From positions 1 through 64,000 of the forward strand of contig VXIS01000245.1 of assembly GCA_008704415.1 (NCBI GenBank): 64,000 nt of DNA, read 5' to 3'. Each line of letters starts with the position of its first letter. Within the stretch, counting starts at the first letter, position 1. Below the pieces are notes generated by a model. It was not told where the DNA came from. It was given only the letters and a program-made list of their open reading frames with translations, and ran no database searches. Below are positions 1-10,016 of the stretch, piece after piece. The stretch is from Sphaerosporella brunnea. Lineage: Eukaryota > Ascomycota > Pezizomycetes > Pezizales > Pyronemataceae. The position numbers were made by a program, and so were the translations under genes.

Positions 1-572
1 GCCGTGGAGGGACTGAACACCGGCGGTCGAATCGGTGTACTCCTTGGGATCTTAGGGGTTGCGGCGACCGTGGAAGAGGCTGCCGTAGAGATAACCGGAG
101 ACCGGATCGGTGTGCTCTTTGGAGTCGCCGAGGAGGTTGCCCTAGGGATGATCGGAGGCAAAATCGGAGTGACTTTGGGCGTCTTGGTAGTTGCCTTCGG
201 CGTCGCAGCAGCCGGAGAGGCTGAGGTAGAGATCACTGGAGGAAGAATCGGGGTGACCTTTGGAGTCGCGGCAGGCTTGGATGAACTGGAAGGTGCAGAG
301 GAGGTAGCCTTGGTGGTTGTGCTAGAAGAGGACGGCAGCACTGGAGGCCGGATCGGCGTGATTTTGCGTGGCCTGCCTGTGACGGGATCGATCTTGGGGT
401 TCTCCTTACTAGAGTCCTTAGGGATGAATTTCGGCACGGGAATTGGCGTGCGCTTGATGACGTTCGGTGGGTCGGATTTCGGCTCCGGCATGACGGCGGT
501 GGTGGTAATGGGGGTCGAATTGGCTTTCTGACGCGCGGTGGAATGAGGAGGAGGAGGAGGAGGAGGGACCAT
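1..572 (-). CDS. Partial copy of Ser/Pro/Thr-rich repeat protein (5' part only)
   Basis: This is the palindromic copy of the gene at 26294-29011. It starts at the ATG at 572, reads leftwards and is cut by the window edge after about 190 codons. The visible part contains the first TPK-TPI-PPV type repeats. It is identical to the right-arm copy as far as compared. Whether it is a real second locus depends on whether the palindrome is real. The function is unknown. Confidence 0.6.
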   Translation of the reverse strand, partial: MVPPPPPPPHSTARQKANSTPITTTAVMPEPKSDPPNVIKRTPIPVPKFIPKDSSKENPKIDPVTGRPRKITPIRPPVLPSSSSTTTKATSSAPSSSSKPAATPKVTPILPPVISTSASPAAATPKATTKTPKVTPILPPIIPRATSSATPKSTPIRSPVISTAASSTVAATPKIPRSTPIRPPVFSPST

Positions 573-762
573 TGGATCGCGGCCAATTGTCTTGACAGCG
601 ATCCAGCGCGAAGTTTCGGAGGCGGGAAATGCAGAGAGAATCGACGATTGGGCTCTGACGCTGCGGCTGCCAGGCTGATGATGAATGACAGCGATATCAA
701 GGGAGCTGGGAGCTAGCGAGGGAGATCGAGCGGACACGCGTCGACGCGATTCACGTCATCGA

Positions 763-862
763 GAGTCACTCGTTTCAATCATGGGGCATCACTCGGTAAA
801 TCATGTAGAGTCACTCGCTGGAATCATAGAGAGTCACTCGCTGGAATCATAGAGAGTCACTC
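763..862. promoter_or_regulatory. Cluster of GAGTCACTC sites (Gcn4/CpcA-like)
   Basis: Four perfect GAGTCACTC nonamers lie at about 763, 808, 831 and 854, with one degenerate copy near 785. The last three repeat every 23 bp and are followed by GAATCAT-like words. The complement contains TGACTC, the core of the Gcn4/CPC1 amino-acid control element. The cluster lies between the 3' end of the Stk19-like gene and the start of the repeat-protein gene, so it most likely belongs to the latter's promoter. The factor assignment is an inference from the core motif. Confidence 0.5.
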
Positions 863-897
863 AGCTTGTGTCACCTTGCTGCGATGCCGGTTCCCTT

Positions 898-2020
898 CTA
901 CGCCCTCAACCTCACTCCCAGCCCCGACCCCGCGACCTCGAACACTTCGCAGTCACCCCTCCCCAAGCTCTCCCCGACTACAGCTTCCCACCCGAGGCCC
1001 CTGAACTCCTTCCACCTTTTGATTCTTCCAACGGAGACACCCCCTTGACCTTCCCACCTTTCCTTGAGCGCCTTCTCCATCACGCCGCCCTTCGCTTTAT
1101 CCTTCCTGAGCATCTCAAGGAAATGCCACCCTGGCACTTCCCAGCAGTGCCAGCAATGGCCCCAGATTCGGCAATGAGACCACGTACTCGCCCGCCTCTT
1201 CCGCCGCTGCGGGGGACTTCTCGGTGATCAAGGTTCCATATCCCATCTGCGTGACTATCCCCTTCCCTCCCACCGCAGCTGCAGAGCCGGACGCAGCTAC
1301 CGCGCTCATACTGGTCAGAGTGCTCTTCTTTCCGGCCTCTTGCAGCCCCAAGGGACTCGCTGTGCTTTGCGTTGGCAGCGTCAAGAAACCAGCGTCCAGA
1401 AGCGTGCGCACTTCCTCCTTGGAGAAAAAGCAACCCGGGAGCTCGGCAGCAGTTGGATTTTTCTTCAGAACCTCGACCAACTTCTCTTTCACCTTCTCCG
1501 TCACGCTGGACTCTCTTATCAACGTGTACAGATATTCCGTGGGCACGACGCCACCGTCATCCCCGCGCTCCCGATTGGGCAGAAGTACCCGCCGCAGCTC
1601 GCCAGCTTCACACAGCCGCGCGATCTCCCGAGCAGTAGCGGTAGGGGCGTTTAGCAGCGCGTTGAGCAGTGCTACGGGGACGTACGGGGGGATCCTATCA
1701 CGGAACGCCGCCGTTTCGGCGACCTGCGCCGAAGAGAGACCCTTGAAGTTTTCGGGGAAGGGGGAGAACAGGTTCTTTTGCACGTGCGTTATCGCAGCCT
1801 GGACAGTTGTTGGGCGAGGACTGTGATGCTGCAGCAGTAAAACGCATGCTGGGATGTGGGCGCCTGTGTCTTGCAGCTTGCGTTGCCGGACGCTCGGGGT
1901 TGAGCGGCGAGTTGGTGGCGACGGGCGAGGCTTTGGGAGAGGGCCGGGGGCAGATTTGCTCCGTTTGAAGCTGATGCGCGAAGACGGCGCTCCTAGGGAG
2001 TACTGAGGACGGGAGGGCAT
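898..2020 (-). pseudogene. Stk19-like gene, left copy, broken by a 1-nt insertion
   Basis: This is the palindromic copy of the intact gene at 24847-25968. It starts at the ATG at 2020, just downstream of a poly-G/C tract. An extra C at about 1126-1127 shifts the frame, so translation leaves the family sequence after about 300 codons and stops near 1115. The right copy lacks this base and reads through to a 373-residue protein. This is the only difference I found in the outer 5.8 kb of the arms, so it is either a residual sequencing error or an early inactivating mutation. Confidence 0.7.
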
Positions 2021-2500
2021 GACGAGGAAACGGGGGGGGGGGGGCAGAGAGCACCAGCACCTCTTCGCTCTGACAGATATGCCGGAGAATGACTGTTGCG
2101 GAAACCAGCGAATCCGAACAGGAACCCTAACCCTGGCCTCCAATCCAACCCTAGCCCCCGCGCTCGCCTCGCACGACGACGTCACCCCCCGCTTTCACAA
2201 GCAACAAGAATCGAATTCCATGACGCCGGGATATATCATCATTATCATACATAATCGCAATCACAAGCATGCCGCCACCACCTGTCCCCGCCGGATCGCT
2301 TTTCTACTCCGCCTCCACCATCGCCTGTTCTTGACGATAATTCAACACCATCCGTTCGGTTCTAGAATTGTGGGCAGGTCACCCGCTCCGCATCCAACAT
2401 CCTCACGCTACATCGGCGTCAACACATCCTCCACCCGCACCGCCGCCAGTTCTCCCTCCCCAAGAACCCCCGGAATATCCACCTCCCGTGAGCCTTCAAA
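2021..2500. promoter_or_regulatory. Divergent promoter region between Stk19-like and DGAT2-like genes
   Basis: About 480 bp separate two divergently transcribed genes. The stretch contains a G10 tract at 2033-2042 close to the Stk19-like start, and two telomere-like CCCTAA units near 2125-2160 interrupted by other sequence. CT-rich stretches lead up to the DGAT2-like ATG at 2501. No TATA box or defined operator could be assigned. The mirror copy is at 24367-24846. Confidence 0.4.
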
Positions 2501-4376
2501 ATGCCCACCAGCAAGGCTGCAGGTGTTAACTTGCCCCCTGACGAATCGTGCCCTGCCACGCCTCCGAACCGAAACACAGGGGTATCCTACGCGCAAGCTG
2601 CCGTCCAGCCTCCCACATCAACTGCGCGCCATACCACTCCATCCGCTGAGCCCGCCATCAAAGCGCAATCCCCGCGAATGTCTTCCTCTCCATCGCAGAG
2701 CTACGCGAGTGCCGTAGAAAAGCCTCAACCTCCGCCGGAGGAACGCAGGCATCGCAGCAGCAGGGCCGAACGCAAGACATCTACCGACAGCGAAGCGCTG
2801 CAGGAGCAAGACAAGGCAGAGCGCCGGAAGAAACGTCGCGAACGAGAGGAGCGGGAAAGGACAGAATGGGAGAGATACGAGACTGAGAAGCACCGGCGCC
2901 GAGAGGAAAGACGGGCGCGCAACGAGCGCGAGCGTGAACGCCACGCGTCGGACGTGTCTGGCGCCTCGAGCCCCGCCGTGCCGTCGTCACCGCAAGTCTC
3001 TAAGAAGGAGCTCCACAAACCGACCAAAATAAGGGAAGACAGTGCCTCCGAAGGGAAACACGAGGGCGATGAGAAGCCGGCGCTCGTGTCTGCGGTCCAA
3101 AAGTGTGCTCCCATTCTCGTGCGGAAAAGCGATGTTCTAACAGATGCAGTGGCATTCGTTGCGCACCGCTCAACGTTCCTTTACCCCGACGGCTACAGAC
3201 CGCGGCGGTGCTTTGGCATACCCTAAGTATGAGCATATGCTTCAGCATCTTCTGGTTCGCCCTGGCCATTCCATTCACCTGGCCTGTACTGGTCCCGTAC
3301 CTTATCTACATATTTTTCTTCGCAAACAGTCACGCCGATGGATCGTCGCCATACAGGCGCTCTGAGTTTATGAGGAATCTGACGCTGTGGCGCCTCTACA
3401 CCGAGTACTTCCCAATGCGTCTCCATCGCACAGCGGAGCTCGATCCAAACAAGAATTACATCTTTGCCTACCATCCCCACGGTATCATCGGCCATGGTGC
3501 GTGGGGCAACTTTGTGACCGAGGCGACCGGTTTTAAGCATCTGTTTCCGGGTATTACAAACACGCTGCTCACTCTGGATGCCAACTTTCAGATTCCATTC
3601 AACCGAGAGTACCTATTGGCCATGGGATTGGCAAGCGTGTCGAAAAAGTCGTGCGAAGCATTACTGAGAGGTGAATACCTTAAAAAGCAGTTACTACAGA
3701 AGCAAAGGAACATCACGCAACCCACCACGTGGTTTGGCCGCAGACGGCATCAACATGTGGTCCCTGAAGGTGGCAGGGCCATCACTATCGTTGTTGGCGG
3801 TGCCAGAGAGAGTCTCGAGGCGCAACCGGGCACGATGAGGCTTGTGGTGAGGAAACGCAAGGGATTTTTGAAGCTGGCGATCCGTGAACGCGCCGGCGTA
3901 GTCCCGGTGCTGAGTTTTGGCGAGAATGGTACGTTTTGGCTCGCTGCTTGAGGAAGGAGGGTGCTGACAGCTGATAACTGGAGATCTCTACGAGCAAGTG
4001 GTCCCTGGTGAGGGCAGCTGGGCCCATAGGATGCAGATGGCTGTCAAAAAGGCTTTTGGCTTCACAATCCCTCTGATCCACGCGAGGGGTGTCTTCAACT
4101 ACGATGTTGGCTTGATGCCCTATCGTCACGAAGTCAACACCGTTGGTATGCATCCGCTTGCCGCTCTCCTTCCCCCCCCCAGCTAACATTTGGCGCGCAG
4201 TTGGAGCCCCGATCTTTCCCTTGAAACCGTGTGCGGGAGAACCGACAGACGAGGAAGTGGCAGAGTTTCAGAAACGCTATATCGAAGAACTGATGAAGCT
4301 GTGGGACGAGTGGAAGGATGTGTTCGCTAAAGATAGGCGGCCCGGGCCCGAGGGTGAGCTCCAGATTATCGAGTAG
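2501..4376 (+). CDS. DGAT2-family diacylglycerol acyltransferase (left copy)
   Basis: The family transfers an acyl chain from acyl-CoA to diacylglycerol (or a related acceptor) at the ER and lipid droplet. The model has four exons, 2501-3102, 3150-3928, 3984-4145 and 4201-4376, with three introns of 47-55 nt, and encodes 572 aa. Visible hallmarks are the RCAPLNVPLPRRLQT segment, a hydrophobic hairpin just after it, the catalytic HPHG motif (about residue 310), a RGGARE-like VGGARE segment, and the C-terminal PLKPC stretch with acidic helix. The first ~200 residues are a charged, low-complexity extension rich in Arg/Glu (predicted helix) that is longer than in most family members. Mono- or diacylglycerol preference cannot be read from the sequence. 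The mirror copy is at 22491-24366. Confidence 0.9.
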
Positions 4377-4689
4377 GGAGGGGATTGTTATATAGCCAAG
4401 ATTGTGTACTCTATACTTGCCGGTGTGTGTTTGCTTCCTTCGCAATTGTGATGAATTTTTAGTTGGGTGTCTGTTGGATGAGTAATTGGCAGAGCGCTTG
4501 CTTGTCGTTTGACGTAACCAGTAAAATACATTGAGTACTATCATCCGTTTTGACGCGAGCTGTTCTCTCCGTCCCTAGCTCGACTCCTTGCTAGAAAAGG
4601 GTTGTCTTGACTTACTCACCAACCAGTGCGGACCGAGTGATTGCCGGTGCAGCGGCCCTGAAGTGACCTCACAAACCTTTGGCGGACGG

Positions 4690-4790
4690 GTCAAGGGTAG
4701 GCTTAGATAATTATGGCCAGCCTGCAGCGGCATCTCAGGATATTAGTCGGTAGATTAATTCTCTACGTAAAACGGCCGCCTGCCCTCGTG
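4690..4790 (-). repeat. Inverted-repeat partner of 7735-7850
   Basis: The reverse complement of this stretch resembles 7735-7850. Shared blocks include GGCAGGCGGCCGTT, ATCTACCG, TATCCTGAGATGCCGC and a final CC-AT-A-C-AAGCC-AC-CC pattern. The two copies face each other across ~3 kb that contains the decayed cystathionine synthase-like gene. They could be the ends of a transposon or two members of a dispersed short repeat family. Confidence 0.5.
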
Positions 4791-4935
4791 AAAACAACCT
4801 TCCAGCTTTGCTCTTTTCCTTTGTCCACTGCACTCATTCTCTCCCGACGGCTACGTCCATTCATCTTGGGAAAGTGGGCAGTGGCCCCGGCCAAGGAGGC
4901 ACAGGCCCAGAGGATCTCTATTATTTGTACCTTGT

Positions 4936-4967
4936 GCCATGGCCGCAAGCGGCCGAATGCAATATGA
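4936..4967 (+). repeat. Copy of the GGCCGCAAGCGGCC MITE terminus
   Basis: The sequence GGCCGCAAGCGGCCGAATGC followed by AATATGA is shared with the right terminus of the element at 32662-33340. A matching second terminus was not found nearby, so this may be a solo end or a decayed copy. The palindromic mirror copy is at about 21900-21931. Confidence 0.6.
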
Positions 4968-5581
4968 AGAAAAGTTCTCCCGGCGGGATACAGCGGCTGC
5001 CCTGCAGACCTCCCCCGGCAATACTGTTTTTCTTTTGGTCCCCGGACGGCTTTGCGTTTCGCTTTTGCCCCCAGAGGCTGCGTAGGCATCGCGAGTGACT
5101 TGCAATGAAGCTCGCCACATCGTTGGCTGCGCATGGGAATGGACTTGACGACAGTGCCCGCCGCCCGACTTGACCGCTGCGGCCGCTATGTTTCTCATTC
5201 TCTGCCAGGTCTCAACGGGGTTTTTTTTTTATACCTAGGTGCATGGCTGGGCACTCTCTTTTTTTTTTTTTTTTTTTTCCGTGATTCGTTTTGTTTGTTC
5301 ACATGGCAGATATCGCGGTATACCAGGACCAAAAACAATAATGGGAAATTTGCCAAAGAGACCTCTATCTATCTAAGCGCCGCCACGCAATTTATAAATT
5401 TGCTCCGCCATGCAGAACGCTGAATAACTATCTTGAATCTTCATTTCTGGTGGCCGATTAAGAAAAACAAAAAAGGGGTGTTTGTGTTGCGTGACGAGCT
5501 GGCAGAGTGTGCAAAGGCCATACAAACTGCCTTCCGAAAAGCGCTCAACACCGCCGCCCAGCTCATAGCACCTTCAATTTT

Positions 5582-5582
<1 letters not shown>

Positions 5583-5621
<39 letters not shown>
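5583..5621 (+). repeat. (CT)n microsatellite followed by poly-T
   Basis: About 19 CT units followed by a run of about 15 T. The mirror copy on the right arm is a GA run preceded by poly-A (about 21230-21285). Confidence 0.95.
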
Positions 5622-5624
<3 letters not shown>

Positions 5625-6319
5625 TTTTTTTTTTTTTCTTCAGATTCTTCGGAGATCGGATTCCGTGTGTTTTTCTACTTTCCCGGCCAGCGGTCAATTT
5701 TCTGGACCAAATGGTGATTTTTTTGGTAAGGTGGTGAAGAGTGACTTTTCCCATTCTTTTTGTCCTATAGCAGAGTTTGGGCGATCATACAAGCGCGATG
5801 GCCCCCGGCCAGCCTAGGTCGTTGGATACGAACAATGTGCATAGCCCGCTTTTCAACTGATCAGCGACGGGTTGCAGCATCTGGATCAGACGCCAGTGTA
5901 GGCGATGCACGTGTCGCCGGCTCACCTACTACAGCGGACAATATGAGACCGCCCGCATAGGGGCACCGGCAAAACTCCAACATCAAGTCAGTCGACAGAT
6001 GGCAAAACCGAAATGGGAACCCCCAATCCCGGAGAGACGGAAGAACATGTTCGTTTCGCCGCTCTAACCATTCAACCTCACAGGGAGCTGATTGAGTCTC
6101 GGCGTTCTCGATACCCACCCCCCCCCCCCGGGGGCCAGCAACCATTGGATACGGAAAGAAAAGAACCCGGGGTTATGCATAGCTTGCGCGCAGGATATAT
6201 CCCCGGTCGGTACATCCCACATCCTTTGTCTCCCCTCCTCAGCTCAGCTCTCGGATTTTCCTGTTCTGCACCCGGATGGATCACCGTTGTCATGCGGACT
6301 GATGGTCGCGATCAACAGA

Positions 6320-7640
6320 TTCTGCACACCACCCGATAATCGCATCACTGTCAGACCTCTTCAGAAGAGGCGCCCGAGCCCGGCCAAGGACTGTGATCAA
6401 CCCCATGGTAAATGACCCCAAGGACCGGAATGGGAGGAAGGTAGCACCTGTCGCTCTGCAGGAAGAGATGTGGGTGGCTAGGGATAGAGCGAAGAGGGCT
6501 ATCAAGGAAAGGATATCCGAGTTGGCCAGTCATGGCGTTGGAGATGTCGGCCAGGTTGATATAAGTGATGTGTGCCTCTTCCCCTGTGGGATGAGTGCCC
6601 TGTTCAATACGCATCGTGCGTTGTTGGAAGCGATACCGCGGCAGGACCTCGCAGGGCAGACGGTCAGTTTTTGGTAAGTCTGCAGCACGCTGTTTCGAGG
6701 CACGGTTAGAGCTACTAGTAACGTCTCTACACCGCAGCTTCCCCTATGTCGGACACCCTGAAAATCCTCCAGCAGTTTAGCCAGGCTGGATGTGTCTCCT
6801 ACGGCCACGGCACGGTCGAGGGTCTAGACCAGCCCGAGAGGCTTCTTCAATCCGGGCGGCGTTTCGGAGGTCTTTTCATGGAAACGCCGAGCAACCCATT
6901 GCTCCAGTCACTAGACATAGCCCGGATGAATGGATTGGCAAGGACATGTGGGTTCGCGATTATCGTTGACGAAGCTATTGGAAACTTTGTCAATGTCGAT
7001 GTGGAGCGGGGAGCGCAATGTTACTGGTGGCAGGTACACACGTCATATCTTCTTTTTCGGCCAGCGTTTGCCGACCGCAGGCCTCAGCGTCGTGGTCAAC
7101 CCCAATTGGGACCGCACTACGCAGCACTGAAGCTCGCGATGGAAAGCCAATACGAGGGTAACTGGGATTGGGAGGACGCCGTTGGTGGTGATGGAATCAA
7201 ACAGCCGGGACTTTGCGTTCCGGGTGCAACGAATGAATGCGAATTGCGGAAGCAATTTGCGATCTTCTCGGCGCACATCCTCAGGGTAACTTCCCTCCCA
7301 TCCCCACATGGTTCAACCGATAGGCTTACAGCGCGCGAAGTATATTACCCCAAAATCAGCACAAAAAAGCATTTCTACGAAACCTTCCGCCGACCTGGTG
7401 GGAAGGGGGGCTACGGCTTTCAGCTTTCGTCCCAGCGATTGCCCGCCGGCATTTCTGGACGCCATCGATACGCTCAAGGGCCCTTCGTTGGGCACCAACT
7501 TCACGCTCACTTCGCCGTTCTGGCACATTACGGGGAACAGGAGTGGGCCGAGAGCTTTGGGGTCGGTATTCGCTCGATCCGCGTCAGTGTTGGCATGGAG
7601 GAGAGGCAGTTGGTTTGGGGTAGGTTTGGGGAGGCTTTGA
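6320..7640 (+). pseudogene. Decayed cystathionine gamma-synthase-like (Str2-type) PLP enzyme gene, left copy
   Basis: Conserved blocks of the fungal Str2/Cys-Met metabolism PLP enzyme family appear in changing frames. These are a CGMSA block (~6590), FPYV-TLKIL after an intron (~6735), a YGHGT-E-LD block, ETPSNPLLQS, VDEAIGNFVNV (6960-7000), an EVYYPK block (~7340), FYETFRRPGGKGGYG, GPSLGTNFTLTSPF and HYGEQEWAESFGV followed by IRVSVGMEE (to ~7620). No single frame covers the gene. An extra G near 7248 is shared by both palindrome arms, so at least that frameshift is probably real. The lysine-bearing PLP segment is not readable. In fungi Str2 joins cysteine and O-acetylhomoserine in transsulfuration. 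This copy cannot encode the full enzyme as written. Confidence 0.75.
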
Positions 7641-7734
7641 GGGCTGTGGATAGGGAGGCAGAGAGGCGGGAGCTGGAGGGGCAAGCGGTACAGATTGCTG
7701 GTGATGTATTGGGCGGTGTGCGAAAGCTGGAAGA

Positions 7735-7850
7735 CTGTATCCATCAAGGCAGGCGGCCGTTAGCGAAAGAGAGGGATATCGATCTACCGCCTTATATCCT
7801 GAGATGCCGCGGTAGGCAGAACCATCCAAGCCCACTACCCTTTTTAATTT
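7735..7850 (+). repeat. Inverted-repeat partner of 4690-4790
   Basis: See 4690-4790. Strongest matches are GGCAGGCGGCCGTT and TATCCTGAGATGCCGC. The mirror copy in the right arm is degraded by indels at about 19030-19160. Confidence 0.5.
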
Positions 7851-8046
7851 GTGGCCGGACCGCATGAGTATGGCAAAATGGAAACTGAGGGTGAGACGAG
7901 TACTTTGTGCCCGAGTTCGGACGACCCAAGTTGACCTCGCAACACTCGGCTCGAGACAGGGCTCTCCAGGAGGATATAACGGATTTTGCGGATAGGATGC
8001 GTGAGACTGCTGCCGACGCCACGCCGGCGTCCGCATACCTGCCCGC

Positions 8047-8402
8047 CTTCTTCTTCTTCTTCTTCTTCTTCTTCTTCTTCTTCTGCTTATGCTTCTTGAA
8101 CGTGTACAAGATGCGGGTAGGATAAGGACAAGCGCGATTCCTTAACATTTGTTGTTGTTGCTGCTGCTGCTGCTGCTGCTCGGATGCCCGCCGCAGCCAT
8201 TGCGATTATCGATGGGCGTGCGTTCGCCCACGGGAGATGTTCACCCGCGGCGAGTGTCACTGTTTGTGGACTGTGGACCAATCACCGCGCAAACGTAAAC
8301 GCGCCGGAGGAAGTATGTATCCAGTGAGTGGCTCCACTTTCACAAATCCGTGCATCTATCTGGTTATTACATTTCATGCACACCTCATCTCCACGGCAAG
8401 AA

Positions 8403-8443
<41 letters not shown>

Positions 8444-8444
8444 G
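8047..8444. repeat. (TTC)n and (AAC)n microsatellites around a short repeat-rich stretch
   Basis: About 12 TTC units at 8047-8083, a TTG/CTG run at 8148-8180, and about 14 AAC units at 8402-8444. The mirror copies in the right arm have different unit numbers, as expected for slippage or sequencing error. Confidence 0.9.
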
Positions 8445-8458
8445 CAACGTCCTATCAT

Positions 8459-8944
8459 CTACAGTTTATGCCAGCGAGCAAAGCACGTACCCGGCCCGTC
8501 ACGGTCCGGCTTGCAAAGCGGTATGGTCGGGTCGCTGCACGCGGCGCATTCCCAGCGCGTAAGCCGGGGCCGTCGCCGGCCGTTGCGTTCGCCCGCGCGG
8601 AAATCGCAGCGGCACACCACACACTCCTTCTGCTTCTGGCCGGCGATGTTGACGAGGCTGTGGCTGGCAGCAGCGGCAGCAGCCGCCGCGGCGTGAGCGG
8701 CGACGTGGCTGAGCGGGCGGCCGTGCGTGAAGTAGATGCTGGCCGTTTTGCGTTTGTATTTCTTCTTACGGGGCCGCCGGGGCTTCGAGGGGCCGCCGGC
8801 GGCAGCGTGGTCGCCGCCAACGTCGGCGGGTGCGGGATCGACGGTCTCGGCAGCGGTGGGCTCGCTGCAGCTTGGTGGCGGTGCTGGCTTGGGGTTTTTG
8901 GGGGATGAGATGGGATGCTCGAGAGCTCGTTTGGGGGTGGGCAT
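8459..8944 (-). CDS. Zinc-ribbon protein resembling the C-terminus of a piggyBac-type transposase
   Basis: The frame starts at the ATG at 8944 and encodes 161 aa. The N-terminal half is Pro/Ala-rich with a basic KPRRPRKKKYKRK stretch. The C-terminus has a cysteine-rich module: CVVC, then about 20 residues, WECAAC, then LC, CF and WH. This spacing resembles the terminal zinc-binding domain of fungal piggyBac-like transposases. No catalytic transposase domain is present, so it is a fragment or a domesticated domain. The right-arm counterpart (~17901-18390) is frameshifted in several places. The family call is from memory of motif layout only. Confidence 0.35.
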   Translation of the reverse strand: MPTPKRALEHPISSPKNPKPAPPPSCSEPTAAETVDPAPADVGGDHAAAGGPSKPRRPRKKKYKRKTASIYFTHGRPLSHVAAHAAAAAAAAASHSLVNIAGQKQKECVVCRCDFRAGERNGRRRPRLTRWECAACSDPTIPLCKPDRDGPGTCFARWHKL

Positions 8945-10016
8945 CTGGAATGGGAGAGGCACGGAGGCCGGGGGGGGGGGGCAGGAGCGGAGACAGAGCA
9001 GAGCAGGAGCAGACAACGGAGTAGGTGTGGTTGATGGAGCGAGCGCGAAAGGAGCGGCGGCGGCGGCTGCAAGTGCGGGCGGGTGGGGCTGAGCTGCTGA
9101 AAGGCCACAGTGGCGGCTACTCGGCGGCGGCGGCAAAAGTATTGGAACCACCGCAAACGTATAACTACATAATTACATAACTAACATAACTAGGTAGTAT
9201 CTATCTAACGCTAGTAACTACCACATCGACCCCCAAAATCCGTGACATCTCTTTTTATCTGCAGATATACCCGTAAATGCCAATATCCTCGTTCGCTGAG
9301 GCATGCAGAAAACATTTGAAATTGGAGCCATACTCTCTTTGAGAATTTGAATTCTCTTTGAACCAGATACTCGAGGCCATCTCTGTCAATGCAGCGCTGT
9401 AGGGCGCTATTTTCGGCTTCTCCTCCACCTTCTTCTTCACATTCATCCAGCTCTTCTTCATCTTCTAGGAAACCGGCTTCTTCCTCTTGGTCTTGACTTT
9501 CCATACTTCTGCTGGGGGGTTCGCTTGCGGGCAGCGGTGGCTGCGCCAAATCCTGTCTGTCAGGCGCAACCCGACATCCTCCTGAACCTCGCCATGAGCA
9601 CGAATTAGCCAAAGAACAGTGGTTACTGACGCTTCCTGGGTCGAATGTTTTCCAAGTGCATATATCTCTTATTATGTCGGCCCATTGCTGGATTTGGAGG
9701 CGGGTGGTGTGCAATTCGGGTTGCTGGTGATTGACTCTCCGCATCCTCAAACAGTGCGAACAGCAGTCAGAAAGTGGTGACGCAAAAATTACTCTTCCAC
9801 AGGCAGAAGCACGGGCATAAGCCGCTGGCAGCTGGTTCGAGCATTTTGGCAGCTGGTCCGAGCATTTCACGATGGAGTCAAGCAAGATTGCTCTTTTTTG
9901 AAAAACGTTCCGAGATTTTTCCTTTATCCAGAAACTATCGTGATAGCCTTTTGGAGCGCATCAAACATCAGGATACCCTCACAACGGTGCATCTGCTTTC
10001 GTTGTTTGTGGTGGTC
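8945..10016. other. Transposon-like debris without an assignable gene
   Basis: Short minus-strand frames (for example the 9211-9885 region, acidic EEE-rich middle, no ATG start) have no recognisable domain and are broken in the right arm. The stretch includes a TAACATAAC-rich segment at 9160-9215 and short tandem copies of an AGCTGGTTCGAGCATTTTGGC-like word at ~9830-9870. It is probably the decayed continuation of the transposase at 10017-10909. Confidence 0.4.

Larger units (their letters stand above)
4377..6319. other. Intergenic, MITE fragment and simple repeats
   Basis: No supportable gene was found. The stretch contains the inverted-repeat partner at 4690-4790, a copy of the GGCCGCAAGCGGCC terminal motif at 4936-4967, poly-T tracts at about 5221-5230 and 5260-5278, a (CT)n run at 5583-5621 followed by poly-T, and a C10 tract near 6119. 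From about 5803 inwards the two palindrome arms start to differ. Short frames here have no recognisable domains. Confidence 0.6.
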
